In this document: positions 25,770 through 34,473 of the stretch, one piece after another
How positions within the stretch are numbered: position 1 is the first letter of the stretch
Layout of the letters: every line of letters begins with the position of its first letter
DNA from: Aquisphaera giovannonii
GTDB taxonomy: Bacteria; Planctomycetota; Planctomycetia; Isosphaerales; Isosphaeraceae
DNA length: 64,000 nucleotides
Direction: 5' to 3'
Assembly (NCBI RefSeq): GCF_008087625.1
Contig: NZ_CP042997.1
Span: 4,774,001 to 4,838,000 of the forward strand
Translations under genes and position numbers: made by a program
The notes under the pieces: generated by a model
The model's input: the letters and a program-made list of their open reading frames with translations, nothing else
What the model was told of the DNA's origin: nothing
Databases searched by the model: none

Positions 25770-26924
25770 ATGGCCGGGGGAGGGGGTCCGGTGAACCTGC
25801 TGGGAGTCTGCCTCGTCGCGACCCTGCTCGCCCCCGCGGAGGGGCCGTTGCGGATCGACTCCGTCGTGCCGCTGCCGGCCCAGCCGCACGCGAGCGACCC
25901 GGCCGTGATCTGGTACGACGACTTCGACGGCCCGGAGAAGCGGTACACCGAGGCCCGGGGCGGGCTCGACGATCGCGTCGGATTCGGCGGCGCGGGGCGG
26001 TCGATGACCTGCCGCTACGAGGAGGGCGAGCGGGGGGTCGGCGACCGCAAGGTCTTCTTCGGCGACAGCCCGACCGGCCGCGTCGTGCGCCGGGGGGAGA
26101 CGTTCACCGACGTCTACTGGCGCGTCTACGTCAAGCATCAGCCGGGCTGGGCCGGCGGCGGCGAGGCGAAGCTCTCGCGGATCACGTCGATCGCCTCCCC
26201 GAACTGGTCTCAAGCGATGATCGGGCACGTCTGGACGAGCGGCGAGACGCTGACCCTCGACCCCGCCACCGGCGTGCGCGGCGATCGCGTGGTCACCACG
26301 CGCTACAACGACTTCGCGAACCTGCGATGGCTCGGCAACCGCCCCCCGGCGAGGTTCCCGATCAGCAGCCCGGGCGAGGCGGGCTGGTGGGTCTGCGTCG
26401 AGGCCAGGGTCAAGCTCAACACGCCCGGCAAGCGCGACGGCCTGATGCAGCTCTGGATCGACGGCCGCCTCGAGTCCGAGCGGACGGGCCTCGACTGGCG
26501 CGGCCGCTACGACCGGCACGGGCTCAACGCCGTCTTCCTCGAATCGTACTGGAACGACGGCTCGCCGGTCGGCCAGACGCGGTGGCTCGACCAGTTCGTC
26601 ATCTCAACCCGGCCGATCGGCCCCGTCGTCGCCCCCCGGCGCCCCGTGCTCCTCGTCGGAGGCCCCTCGCCGGGGCCGCCCCGGGCCTGGGAAGCCGAGG
26701 TCGCCGGGGATGACGAGGTCGTCGCCTGGCGGTCGAAGCCCGTCACGGCCTCAACCCGCGTGACGGTCGACGCCTCCTCCGGTTCCTTCGCGGGGCCTCT
26801 GGCCGGTGCTGATCGACTCGCCGCCGGCGCGCGATACGCCATCCGCGTCCGATCGCTCGACCCGGCGGGGTCCGGTGCGTCATGGTCCGGCTGGCACCAG
26901 GCGTTCCGGACGGCCAGCGAGTAG
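25770..26924 (+). CDS. Secreted polysaccharide-lyase-like protein
   Basis: Up to 384 residues. ATG 25770 gives MAGGGGPVNLLG; a GTG at 25791 directly after a strong GGGGGAGGGGG gives a cleaner signal peptide (NLLGVCLVATLLAPAEG) and may be the true start. The body resembles concanavalin-type polysaccharide lyase-like proteins: WYDDFDGPEKRY, then TDVYWRVYVKHQPGW, WWVCVEARVKLNTPGKRDG, and MQLWIDGRLESERTG. A C-terminal fibronectin-like stretch follows (YAIRVRSLDPAGSGASWSGW). It probably binds or cleaves an acidic polysaccharide outside the cytoplasm. The 3' end overlaps the convergent D-aminoacylase gene by 45 nt. Confidence 0.65.
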   Translation: MAGGGGPVNLLGVCLVATLLAPAEGPLRIDSVVPLPAQPHASDPAVIWYDDFDGPEKRYTEARGGLDDRVGFGGAGRSMTCRYEEGERGVGDRKVFFGDSPTGRVVRRGETFTDVYWRVYVKHQPGWAGGGEAKLSRITSIASPNWSQAMIGHVWTSGETLTLDPATGVRGDRVVTTRYNDFANLRWLGNRPPARFPISSPGEAGWWVCVEARVKLNTPGKRDGLMQLWIDGRLESERTGLDWRGRYDRHGLNAVFLESYWNDGSPVGQTRWLDQFVISTRPIGPVVAPRRPVLLVGGPSPGPPRAWEAEVAGDDEVVAWRSKPVTASTRVTVDASSGSFAGPLAGADRLAAGARYAIRVRSLDPAGSGASWSGWHQAFRTASE

Positions 26925-28670
26925 GTCGGCCGAGCCGGAGAGCCTCGCCGAACGCCCCTCGCCCGCGGCCGGCTTCCGCCGCAGCGCCCGGCCCGGCCGC
27001 TCGCCGGTCGGCCGGCCGTTGTCCAGGGTAAGGCGGCCGTTGACGGCGACGTAGGCGATGCCCTCGGGGTAGAGGAACGGATCCAGGTACGTGGAGCGAT
27101 CGATGACGCGTCCCGGGTCGAAGACGGTCACGTCGGCGAACTGGCCGGGGAGGAGGAGGCCGCGGTCGACCAGGCCGGCCTTGGCGGCGTTGAGGGAGGT
27201 CATCTTCCGGATCGCATCCTCCAGCCTCAACGTCCGGCGCTCGCGGACGTAGACCCCCAGCACGCGCGGGAACGTCCCGAAGTTCCGCGGGTGGGGGTGC
27301 CCGCGGTGGAGCGGGCCCTCGGTCGCGAAGGCCGAGCCGTCGGAGCCGATCGAGCACCACGGCGGCGCCATCGCGAGGTTCATGTCCTCCTCGGTGTGAT
27401 GCGCGTAGATCGTGCCGATCGAGCCATCCTCCTCGATGAGGAAGTCGAAGAGCTGGTCGAGCGGGTCGGGGGCGGGTGACTTGCCCTCGGCGCGCAGGGC
27501 CAGGATGCGGTCCATCGTCTGGCCCTCGAATCGCCGGTTCGCCTCGCTCAGCTTCGCGCTGACGAGCATCCGGCCCCAGTCCCCGCCAACGGACAGGTAG
27601 TGGTTGTACCAGCCGGGGATCCCCGCCCGGATCTCCGCCTTCATCCGCTGGCGAGACGCGCCGTCGTTGAGCCGCTTCAGAAGCGCGGCGCGGCCCCCCT
27701 CGTGGGCCCAGGGCGGGATGATGCTGGCGAGGTCGTTGTTCCCCCTCGTGTACGGGTAGACGTTCGCCTGCACGTCGACGCCCCGCGCCCGGGCCCGCTC
27801 GATCAGCTCGATGATCTCCCTCATCCGGCCCCAGAGGCGTCGATCGGCGATCTTGAGGTGGATGATGTCCACGCGGATCCCCGCCCGTTCGCCGACGGCG
27901 ATGGCCTCGCGTACCGCGTCGAAGACCTCGCCCCCCTCGTTCCGGATGTGGGACGAGAAGAGCCCGCCCCGGTCGCGGAGGACGCGGCCCAGCTCGACGA
28001 GGTCGTCGGTCGTGCTGACCATCTCCCGGGGCGCGGCGAGCATCGTCGAGAGGCCGATCGCCCCGTCGTCGAGCGCCTCCGCGAGCAGGGCCTTGATCTC
28101 CTCCATCTGGGCCTTGTCGGGGTGGTCGAAGGAGTCCCCCATGACGCAGCCCCAGAGGTTCCCCAGCCCGACGTACGAGGCGACGTTCGTGGCGATCCCC
28201 CCGGCCTCGACGGCGTCGAAGTAGCCGCCGAGCGTCGCGATCTTCCGCTCGACGCCCTTCACCGACACGGCCCTCGGCGGCATCTTCCCCTTCTGGGGGC
28301 CGCCGGAGCTGTCCTCGCCGAGGATCTCCGTCGTCACCCCCTGGCGGACCTTGGACGGGGCGCCGCCGTCCTCGAGCAGGAGCCAGTCGGAATGCGAGTG
28401 CATGTCGATGAACCCCGGAGCCACGACCAGCCCGCGGGCGTCGATCGTCCGCCGGGCCGCCGCGTCCGCCGGGACGGCACCCACGACCGCGATCCGATCC
28501 CCGCGGATCGCCACGTCCGCATATCGCCATGGGTTCCCGGTCCCGTCGACGATCCGCCCGCCGCGGATGACGATGTCGTATGGCGCCGGGGGATTCGCCG
28601 GCGGCCCCGCCGAGCACGCCGTCGGCGAGGCCAGGGAGGCGGCCAGGGCCGCGAGCAAGCCGTATTTCAC
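26880..28670 (-). CDS. N-acyl-D-amino-acid deacylase (D-aminoacylase family amidohydrolase)
   Basis: A 596-residue exported metal-dependent hydrolase starting at GTG 28670, with GGGAG upstream and a signal peptide (KYGLLAALAASLASPTACSA). The family motifs are in order: YDIVIRGGRIVDGTGNPW, metal-binding GFIDMHSHSDW, SSHIRNEGGEVFDAV, VDIIHLKIADRR, SIGSDGSAF and a late GQFADVTVFDPGRVID. It hydrolyses N-acyl D-amino acids or related D-aminoacyl amides, perhaps from peptidoglycan or external peptides. The last 15 codons overlap the convergent lyase-like gene, and the Arg-rich C-terminal tail after VNGRLTLDNG is atypical. Confidence 0.88.
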   Translation of the reverse strand: MKYGLLAALAASLASPTACSAGPPANPPAPYDIVIRGGRIVDGTGNPWRYADVAIRGDRIAVVGAVPADAAARRTIDARGLVVAPGFIDMHSHSDWLLLEDGGAPSKVRQGVTTEILGEDSSGGPQKGKMPPRAVSVKGVERKIATLGGYFDAVEAGGIATNVASYVGLGNLWGCVMGDSFDHPDKAQMEEIKALLAEALDDGAIGLSTMLAAPREMVSTTDDLVELGRVLRDRGGLFSSHIRNEGGEVFDAVREAIAVGERAGIRVDIIHLKIADRRLWGRMREIIELIERARARGVDVQANVYPYTRGNNDLASIIPPWAHEGGRAALLKRLNDGASRQRMKAEIRAGIPGWYNHYLSVGGDWGRMLVSAKLSEANRRFEGQTMDRILALRAEGKSPAPDPLDQLFDFLIEEDGSIGTIYAHHTEEDMNLAMAPPWCSIGSDGSAFATEGPLHRGHPHPRNFGTFPRVLGVYVRERRTLRLEDAIRKMTSLNAAKAGLVDRGLLLPGQFADVTVFDPGRVIDRSTYLDPFLYPEGIAYVAVNGRLTLDNGRPTGERPGRALRRKPAAGEGRSARLSGSADLLAGRPERLVPAGP

Positions 28671-28870
28671 GCCAAGGCTCCCGTCACGCCACCGCCCGGC
28701 CGCCGTCCCGTCCGAGGTCGCGTCCGCCGCGGCGGAAGGTGAAGATTACCGAGTCGATGTCCCTGATGCCGGAGATCGGGCCGTCCGTCGCTCAGTGACT
28801 GTCCCACAAGTCCTGTACCGCAAGCAGCGTGTCGTCGCGACCAGCCTCCGGCAAGAGGAAGGTCCGGATC

Positions 28871-28980
28871 CGCTTCCCCCCTTACGAACGGGGGATACAG
28901 GGGGATGAGTTCGATCGCCTCGGCCCGGGCCAATACACCCCCTCTGACTCCCCCTTCGTAAGGGGGAGAACCGGGATTGG
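28871..28980. repeat. Palindromic intergenic repeat, family A, copy 2
   Basis: Arms CCCCCCTTACGAACGGGGGA and CTCCCCCTTCGTAAGGGGGA flank a centre containing GATGAGTTCGATCGCC. It closely matches copy 1 at 16454. The surrounding gap 28671-29118 (448 bp) holds nothing else I can identify. Confidence 0.75.
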
Positions 28981-29118
28981 CTCGCCTTCTTGAGAGGGAT
29001 TGCAGGAAGCGTTGCTTATGGGAAAGAGACTCGATCCTCACCCAGCTCCCCGGCCCGCGCATTGGACACCGGCCGGGGGCACATTCCAGCGAAAAGCCTC
29101 CGGGCTGCCGGACTCTTG

Positions 29119-30885
29119 TTAGAGGGTCCGCAGGTGGGCGAGCAGGTCGTGCAGCTCGGAATCCGCGAGGCTCACGCCGGGCGGGTGCTTGTGTTCGGAG
29201 AAGACGGCCTCGAGCGAGCCGGCACGGCCGTCGTGGAGGAACCGGGTCCGCTGGGCCACGCCGCGGAGCGAGGGCGGGTTGAACGCGCGGTTGCCGACGT
29301 CGTCGACGAGGCCCACGTCCTTCACCCCGTCCGACGTCAACGCCTCTCCGGCGTGGCAATTCGCGCACTTCTTCGAGCGGAAGACCAGGGCGCCGCGGTC
29401 CGCCGCCTCGCGAGGGGCGGCCGGCGGGGGCGGGGGCCGGAGCGACCGCACGTAGGCGGCCAGGTCGGCGACGTCCCCGTCATCCAGGGGCTTGCCGCGC
29501 ATCGTCGTCTCGATCGAGAAGCGGGCCTGGTCCTCGAGCGTCCCGAAATTGCCGAGCCAGCCCCATGGCCCGGTCGCCCCGGCCCCGAGCAGCGACGGGA
29601 CGAGCTTCGGGGCGCCGTAGGACTTGTCCCCGAAGGTGTCCACCGCGAAGCCGCCGGTATGCCCCTCCGCGTGGCAGCTCCGGCAGCTCATCCAGCCGTG
29701 GTGCGACAGCCGGGCGGAGTTGAAGAGCCGCTCTCCACGCTCGATGGCCGTCGGCCCGGGCCGCGGGCCGAGCGACGCCACTCGCCCCGCGCCGCCCCCC
29801 AGCGGCACGATCGCCACGGAATCCTCCTCGACGTCGGCGACGAAGGCGAGATCTCGCCTGGAATCGACGACGACCGCGGACGGGCGGGTCCCGGCCGGGA
29901 CGCGGACGATCGGCGAGGCGCGATCGCCGAGGACCGCGACCTCCCCCACGCCCGCGAGCGCCACGACGATCCGCCCCTTCGGGTCGATGGCGAGGTCCTC
30001 GGGGTCCCCCGCGGCGTGGCCGACCTCGTCGAGGTCCCTCGACGACGATCCCCGGAGGATGTCCGCCGCGGGGTCGAGGATCGCGTCCGCCCGCAGGGAG
30101 AGGACCTGGTTCTTCATCAGGTCCCCCCAGTGCACGTCGTCGAAGCTCGACGTCGCGAGCCGGCTGGACAGCTGGCGGGCCAGGACGACCGCCGCCCCGC
30201 CGTCCGCGATCGCCAAGCCCCGGAGGTTGTGGCCGGGGACCTCGCGGACGGACGCGATCGTGCCCCCGGCCGGGTCGACGACCGCGAGCCTGCCCCCGAA
30301 GGCGTCGGCCACGAGCAGGGCCTTGCCCTCGCGGAGCGGGAGGACCTCGCGAGGCGGGAAAAGGAGATCGATCGATCGGCGGAGCCGCAGGGCCCCCTCG
30401 CCCCCTCCCGGCCCGATGTCCACGATCGCGAGCCGCCGGCCCCATCGCGAGGCGACCGCGCAGGCCTGCCCGCCGGGCAGGATCGCGACGCGGATCGGGT
30501 CGGGGCCCACGCCCAATCGCGCCTTCACCGCAAGCCGCCCGGCGCGATGCTCCAGGAGCAGAAGCTCGCCGGCCTCCGGGTCGACCGCGGCGAACCGGAG
30601 GCCGTCCCCGAGCGGGGCGAGGTCGCCCAGGGCGCGGGCGACGGGATGCTCGGCGACCCGCGTCGCGGACGGGACGTCGATCTCGCTGATCGTGCCCGAC
30701 CGCCCGTTCGCGACCAGGAGCGCGGCCCCGTCGCCGGAAAGGGCGAGGGCGACGGGCCGGCGAGCCCGAGCTGCTGGCGCCTCGCCCGTCGCATGATCCT
30801 CCGCGGCGGACCCGCCCGACGCGATCGCGACCGTCGCGAGCACGAGGCCGAGGGCCGGCATGCCATTCTTCACGGCGGTCGTCAT
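29119..30885 (-). CDS. Exported beta-propeller protein with di-heme cytochrome c peroxidase-like domain
   Basis: A 588-residue protein. A signal peptide (about residues 1-28) is followed by a YVTN-like beta-propeller (PVALALSGDGAALLVANGRS, GKALLVADAFGGRLAVVD, RRDLAFVADVEEDSVAIVPL). From about residue 395 a cytochrome region carries two heme c motifs, CRSCH and CANCH, with ERGERLFNSARL and GALVFRSKKC before them, as in MauG/CcpA-type proteins. It would act in the periplasm in electron transfer or peroxide reduction. Its ATG (30885) overlaps the TGA of the upstream S41-like gene (ATGA), so the two form an operon. Confidence 0.85.
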   Translation of the reverse strand: MTTAVKNGMPALGLVLATVAIASGGSAAEDHATGEAPAARARRPVALALSGDGAALLVANGRSGTISEIDVPSATRVAEHPVARALGDLAPLGDGLRFAAVDPEAGELLLLEHRAGRLAVKARLGVGPDPIRVAILPGGQACAVASRWGRRLAIVDIGPGGGEGALRLRRSIDLLFPPREVLPLREGKALLVADAFGGRLAVVDPAGGTIASVREVPGHNLRGLAIADGGAAVVLARQLSSRLATSSFDDVHWGDLMKNQVLSLRADAILDPAADILRGSSSRDLDEVGHAAGDPEDLAIDPKGRIVVALAGVGEVAVLGDRASPIVRVPAGTRPSAVVVDSRRDLAFVADVEEDSVAIVPLGGGAGRVASLGPRPGPTAIERGERLFNSARLSHHGWMSCRSCHAEGHTGGFAVDTFGDKSYGAPKLVPSLLGAGATGPWGWLGNFGTLEDQARFSIETTMRGKPLDDGDVADLAAYVRSLRPPPPPAAPREAADRGALVFRSKKCANCHAGEALTSDGVKDVGLVDDVGNRAFNPPSLRGVAQRTRFLHDGRAGSLEAVFSEHKHPPGVSLADSELHDLLAHLRTL

Positions 30886-32441
30886 CCGGAGCCCCTCCCG
30901 TCGGCCGCAGGGACCTTCGCCTCGCCGCCTCGGCGGGCGGTCGCCGGCTCCTGGAGCGCCTTGCCGAGGACATCCATCGCCGCCCTGAGCGGACCGTCCC
31001 CGGCCCGGCCACCGGCCCCGTTCCCGGCTTGGCGAGCCGGCGGGACGGCGACGTCGGGCGTCACGCCGAGGCCCGCGTCCGGCCGCCGCGAGTCGGGCGG
31101 CTCATCGCCGAACGGCAGTCCGGCCCTGTTGGCCGGGGTGAAGTAGCCGATGGGCCGGCCGTCCGGCCACTCCAGGAGGCCCGTCACGAGGCTCGCCGTG
31201 CGGCCTCCATCGCCGAGGGGGATCGTGGACCGCGAGGCGCCGAGTCCGGCGGTGGCGGCTCCGACGATCGTGGCCCGCCCGTTCGCCTTCAGCGCGGCGG
31301 CGAGCCACTCGGCGTGATCCGAGGTCCCGCCATCGACGAGGACGGCCATCGGCCAGCCGGGGAACACCGAGCCCGGCTCCGCGCGGTAGGTCACCTCGCG
31401 CGAGGCGGTCCGGAGCCGGCCGATCGTGCCGGAATCCAGGAACTCGTCGGCGAGGAGCACCGCCGGGTGGCCCCCCGCGGAGTCCGGGCCGCGGGGCATC
31501 TGCCGCAGGTCGATCACCACGGCCTTCAGGCCCTCGGCCTCCATCTTCGCGGCGGCCTCCCGCACCTCGCGGGGGGTGCTCGCCAGGATCTCCTGGATCT
31601 TGAGGTAGCCGATGGGCCCCGCCCCCGCGACCCGGAAGCTCCCCGGTTCGGCGGCCCCGGGGCTCGGGCCGGGCTTCGTCGCCCCGGAACCGAAGCCCTT
31701 CGGCCCCGCGGGCCCGGAGATCGTGGCGTGGCGCATCGCCTCGCGGACCATGCGGAAGGTCCGGGGCTCCTTCTCGCCGGCCCGGCGGACGGCTACGGTC
31801 ACGGGCGTCCCCTCCTCGCCCCGGAGCCTGTCGATGTACTCGGCGAGCGTCAGTCCGCCGAGGGGCTCGCCGTCCACGGCCTCGATCACGTCCCCTTCCT
31901 TCATCCCCGCGCGCTGGGCCGGGCCCCCATCGAGGACGCCGTTCACCCTGGGGCGCTTCGTCTTCTCGTCCAGCGACACCGAGATCTGGATGCCGACGTA
32001 GCGGTTCCCCGCGATCTGCGCGGCCACCTTGCTCTCCTTGGCCTCCATGATCGCGAGCCCGCCGGGCACGCTCGCGGAGACGCCGTCGAGGAAGGCCCGG
32101 TCCAGGGCCGCCTCGGTCGCGGCCGCCGCCCTCGGCTTCGGCCGCACCATCTCCAGCAGCCCGGCGAACTGCTCGTACGTGGTGCGTTCGGAGATCTCCC
32201 TGCTGAGGCCGTCCGGCGTCGGCACCCTGACCGCGCGGTACATGGCGATGATCCCGGCGTGGAGCATCTGCTGCCGGGTCGGGGCCTCGACGTGATGGGC
32301 CTGCACCGCGTCGCAGAGGATGCGGAAGCGGTCCGCCAGGGACTCTCCGGGGGCGGCCAGGGCCGACGGCCCCGCCGCGAAGGTCAGGAATGCCAGGATC
32401 GCGCGTCGCACGTCACCCGTCTCCTGCTGGGGCACCGGCAT
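30882..32441 (-). CDS. S41 peptidase-like protein, predicted inactive
   Basis: A 519-residue exported protein; the start at 32441 gives MPVPQQETGDVRRAILAFL, and an internal GTG just before the hydrophobic stretch is an alternative. The order is that of carboxyl-terminal processing peptidases: helical N-domain, PDZ domain at about residues 150-225 (YVGIQISV, GGPAQRAGMKEGDVIEAVDG), then the tail-protease core (IGYLKIQEI, LKAVVIDLR). Where the family has G-T/S-A-S-A-S-E, this has GGTSDHAEW, placing Asp at the catalytic Ser. The usual GKxTFGK lysine segment reads GAATAGLGAS. It probably binds C-termini without cleaving. It is co-transcribed with the cytochrome gene. Confidence 0.78.
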   Translation of the reverse strand: MPVPQQETGDVRRAILAFLTFAAGPSALAAPGESLADRFRILCDAVQAHHVEAPTRQQMLHAGIIAMYRAVRVPTPDGLSREISERTTYEQFAGLLEMVRPKPRAAAATEAALDRAFLDGVSASVPGGLAIMEAKESKVAAQIAGNRYVGIQISVSLDEKTKRPRVNGVLDGGPAQRAGMKEGDVIEAVDGEPLGGLTLAEYIDRLRGEEGTPVTVAVRRAGEKEPRTFRMVREAMRHATISGPAGPKGFGSGATKPGPSPGAAEPGSFRVAGAGPIGYLKIQEILASTPREVREAAAKMEAEGLKAVVIDLRQMPRGPDSAGGHPAVLLADEFLDSGTIGRLRTASREVTYRAEPGSVFPGWPMAVLVDGGTSDHAEWLAAALKANGRATIVGAATAGLGASRSTIPLGDGGRTASLVTGLLEWPDGRPIGYFTPANRAGLPFGDEPPDSRRPDAGLGVTPDVAVPPARQAGNGAGGRAGDGPLRAAMDVLGKALQEPATARRGGEAKVPAADGRGSG

Positions 32442-32553
32442 GGTCCGTCGCGGCCCCGATCGGCCGCGTCCAGGAGCAGTCTATCCGCCGCGCCGGGGCC
32501 AAGTCACGCGGGACTTCCAGGACGGGCCCCGCGCGGGCCCTCGACCCCATGCC

Positions 32554-32582
32554 TTGCGGCCGGGCGGCCCTCCCGATAGAAC
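32554..32582 (+). promoter_or_regulatory. Candidate sigma-70 promoter of the ligase gene
   Basis: TTGCGG at 32554-32559 and TAGAAC at 32577-32582 are separated by 17 bp and lie about 50 bp before the ligase start at 32635. A small hairpin, CCCGCGTAACGCGGG, follows at 32586. The match is fair, not strong. Confidence 0.4.
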
Positions 32583-32634
32583 AGACCCGCGTAACGCGGG
32601 ACGATCCGCGTGTCCACACTTCGAGGGCGGCCCG

Positions 32635-33939
32635 ATGCCTGATCTACGCGACGGCGAGACCGTGGAGATGAAGGGCTCGGGGGCGAGGCCCTACATCCTG
32701 AAGAACACCGGGGGCGTCTACTCCTGCTCCTGCCCGGCCTGGCGCAACCAGTCGATCGCGATCGAGTCGCGGACGTGCAAGCACCTGAGGAAGCTGCGCG
32801 GGGACGCGGCCGAGGAGGCGCGCGTCGGGACCGCCCCCGCGCCGAGGCCCGAACCCGGGGCGGACGGGGGCGAGGCGAAGGCCGGCCCGCCGCTCCTGCT
32901 GGCCGAGTCGTGGGACAACGCCCAGGACCTGGCCGGCTGGTGGATGAGCGAGAAGCTCGACGGCGTCCGGGCGTACTGGGACGGCATTCGGCTGGTCTCG
33001 CGGCTCGGCAACCCGTTCCATGCGCCCGACTGGTTCCTCGAAGGGTTCCCCGAGACGCCCCTCGACGGCGAGCTGTGGATCGGCCGGAAGCAGTTCCAGA
33101 GGACCGTCGGGATCGTCCGCCGGCAGGACCGGAGCGACCACTGGAAGGAGGTCTCGTACGTGGCCTTCGACGCCCCGGCGTTTGGCGGCCCGTTCGAGGC
33201 GAGGATCGCCGCCGTCCGGGGCCACGTCGTGAGCCGTCGCCCGCCCCACCTACGCGCCCACGAGCACGCCGTCTGCGAGGGGATCGAGCACCTCCGCGCC
33301 GAGCTGGCGCGGGTCGAGGCCCTGGGAGGCGAGGGCCTCATGCTGCGGCAGCCGGCGTCGGCCTACGAGGTCGGACGCTCGATCACCCTCCTCAAGGTCA
33401 AGAGCTTCCTCGACGCCGAGGCCCGCGTCCTGGAGCACCTGCCGGGCGCCGGGCGGCACAAGGGCCGGCTCGGGGCCCTGCTCGTCGAGCTGGCCGACGG
33501 GACGAAGTTCTCGGTGGGCACCGGGTTCTCGGACGCCGAGCGCGAGCGGCCGCCGGCCGTCGGGTCGCTGATCACGTTCCGCTACCAGGAGCTGTCCGAC
33601 GGCGGCGTCCCCCGTTTCCCGTCGTTCCTGGGCGTGCGGGAGGACGTCGCCGCGCCCTCGACGCTGGTGACGACCGCGGCCCCGCCCGCGGCCGTTGCCG
33701 CGACGGTCACGGCCGCGGTCACCGCCCCGTCGGATCGCCGCCGATTCGAGCTGGTCGAGGGCGGCTCGGCGAAGTTCTGGGAGGTGGCGCGGGCCGGCCG
33801 CGAGGTCACCGTCCGCTACGGGCGGATCGGGACGGACGGGCAGGCGAAGGCGAAGACGCTCCCCGATGAGGCCGCGGCCCTCCGCCACGTCGAGGGGCTC
33901 GTCCGGGAGAAGACGGGCAAGGGGTATGCGGAGGTCTGA
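32635..33939 (+). CDS. ATP-dependent DNA ligase-like protein with SWIM zinc finger and WGR domain
   Basis: A 434-residue protein; ATG 32635 follows GAGGGCGG. Residues 25-55 form a SWIM zinc finger (C31-S-C33 ... C48-K-H50). Residues about 85-300 are a nucleotidyltransferase with the ligase motif SEKLDGVRAYW (lysine K107 would be adenylylated), LDGELWIG, and motif V LLKVKSFLD. An OB-like region follows (SVGTGFSDAERERPP, GSLITFRYQEL). Residues about 365-434 are a WGR domain (FWEVARAGREVTVRYGRIG), which in PARP-like proteins binds DNA breaks. The combination suggests a nick- or break-sealing enzyme that brings its own DNA-end sensors. It is a lone gene with no Ku or LigD nearby. Confidence 0.88.
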   Translation: MPDLRDGETVEMKGSGARPYILKNTGGVYSCSCPAWRNQSIAIESRTCKHLRKLRGDAAEEARVGTAPAPRPEPGADGGEAKAGPPLLLAESWDNAQDLAGWWMSEKLDGVRAYWDGIRLVSRLGNPFHAPDWFLEGFPETPLDGELWIGRKQFQRTVGIVRRQDRSDHWKEVSYVAFDAPAFGGPFEARIAAVRGHVVSRRPPHLRAHEHAVCEGIEHLRAELARVEALGGEGLMLRQPASAYEVGRSITLLKVKSFLDAEARVLEHLPGAGRHKGRLGALLVELADGTKFSVGTGFSDAERERPPAVGSLITFRYQELSDGGVPRFPSFLGVREDVAAPSTLVTTAAPPAAVAATVTAAVTAPSDRRRFELVEGGSAKFWEVARAGREVTVRYGRIGTDGQAKAKTLPDEAAALRHVEGLVREKTGKGYAEV

Positions 33940-33982
33940 ACGACGATCGGTCAATCGCCCCGGATGATGCGTCCCTGCGCCA

Positions 33983-34193
33983 GCCGCCGCGGGAACAACG
34001 ATGTCGGTGAGGGGTCAGCCCCGGGTGAGCCGAGGCCTAGAGGCCGAGCCGCGTGAGATTCGCCGGCCGCGTGGGAGCCGGCTCCGCCCGGCGACCGGCT
34101 GAGCCGTGTCGGCCAAGGTCAACCTCGGTCGCCGGGCGGAGCCGGCTCCCACGCGGCCGGCCCCGCGCCGACATCGTTATTCCCCCGGCGGCT
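33983..34193. repeat. Large palindromic element, family E
   Basis: Outer arms of about 25 bp (GCCGCCGCGGGAACAACG... and its complement ...CGTTATTCCCCCGGCGGC) enclose a perfect 35-bp inverted repeat at 34063-34097 and 34126-34160. Such a structure can form a long cruciform. No ORF inside is credible. The remaining sequence up to 34473 is the leader of the DUF1501 gene. Confidence 0.7.
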
Positions 34194-34473
34194 TAACCGG
34201 ATGCCCATGCGTCCGCGCCCCGCATAACGCACCGCCCCCCGCCGTGCCGCCGCGAATAATCCCGCCGAGCCGGACTTTTCCCTAGCCGAGGCGGCTACCC
34301 GGGGAATATCCTCGCAGGGGCCGGGTCGACCTCGATATGCGCCCGCCGGACGATGCCCACCACGCCTCGGTCCTCGACGCTCGATCAAGCGGGTAAACGT
34401 GCGGACCCCGCGAGCGGGCCGGCGGCCCTGGTGTGCCGAGGTCGCGCCGACGGCCTGGAACCGGAGCTCTCCC

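Noticed and set aside
28667-29368. 233-codon minus-strand ORF
   Set aside because: Much of it is repeat A copy 2 and the antisense of neighbouring genes; no domain.
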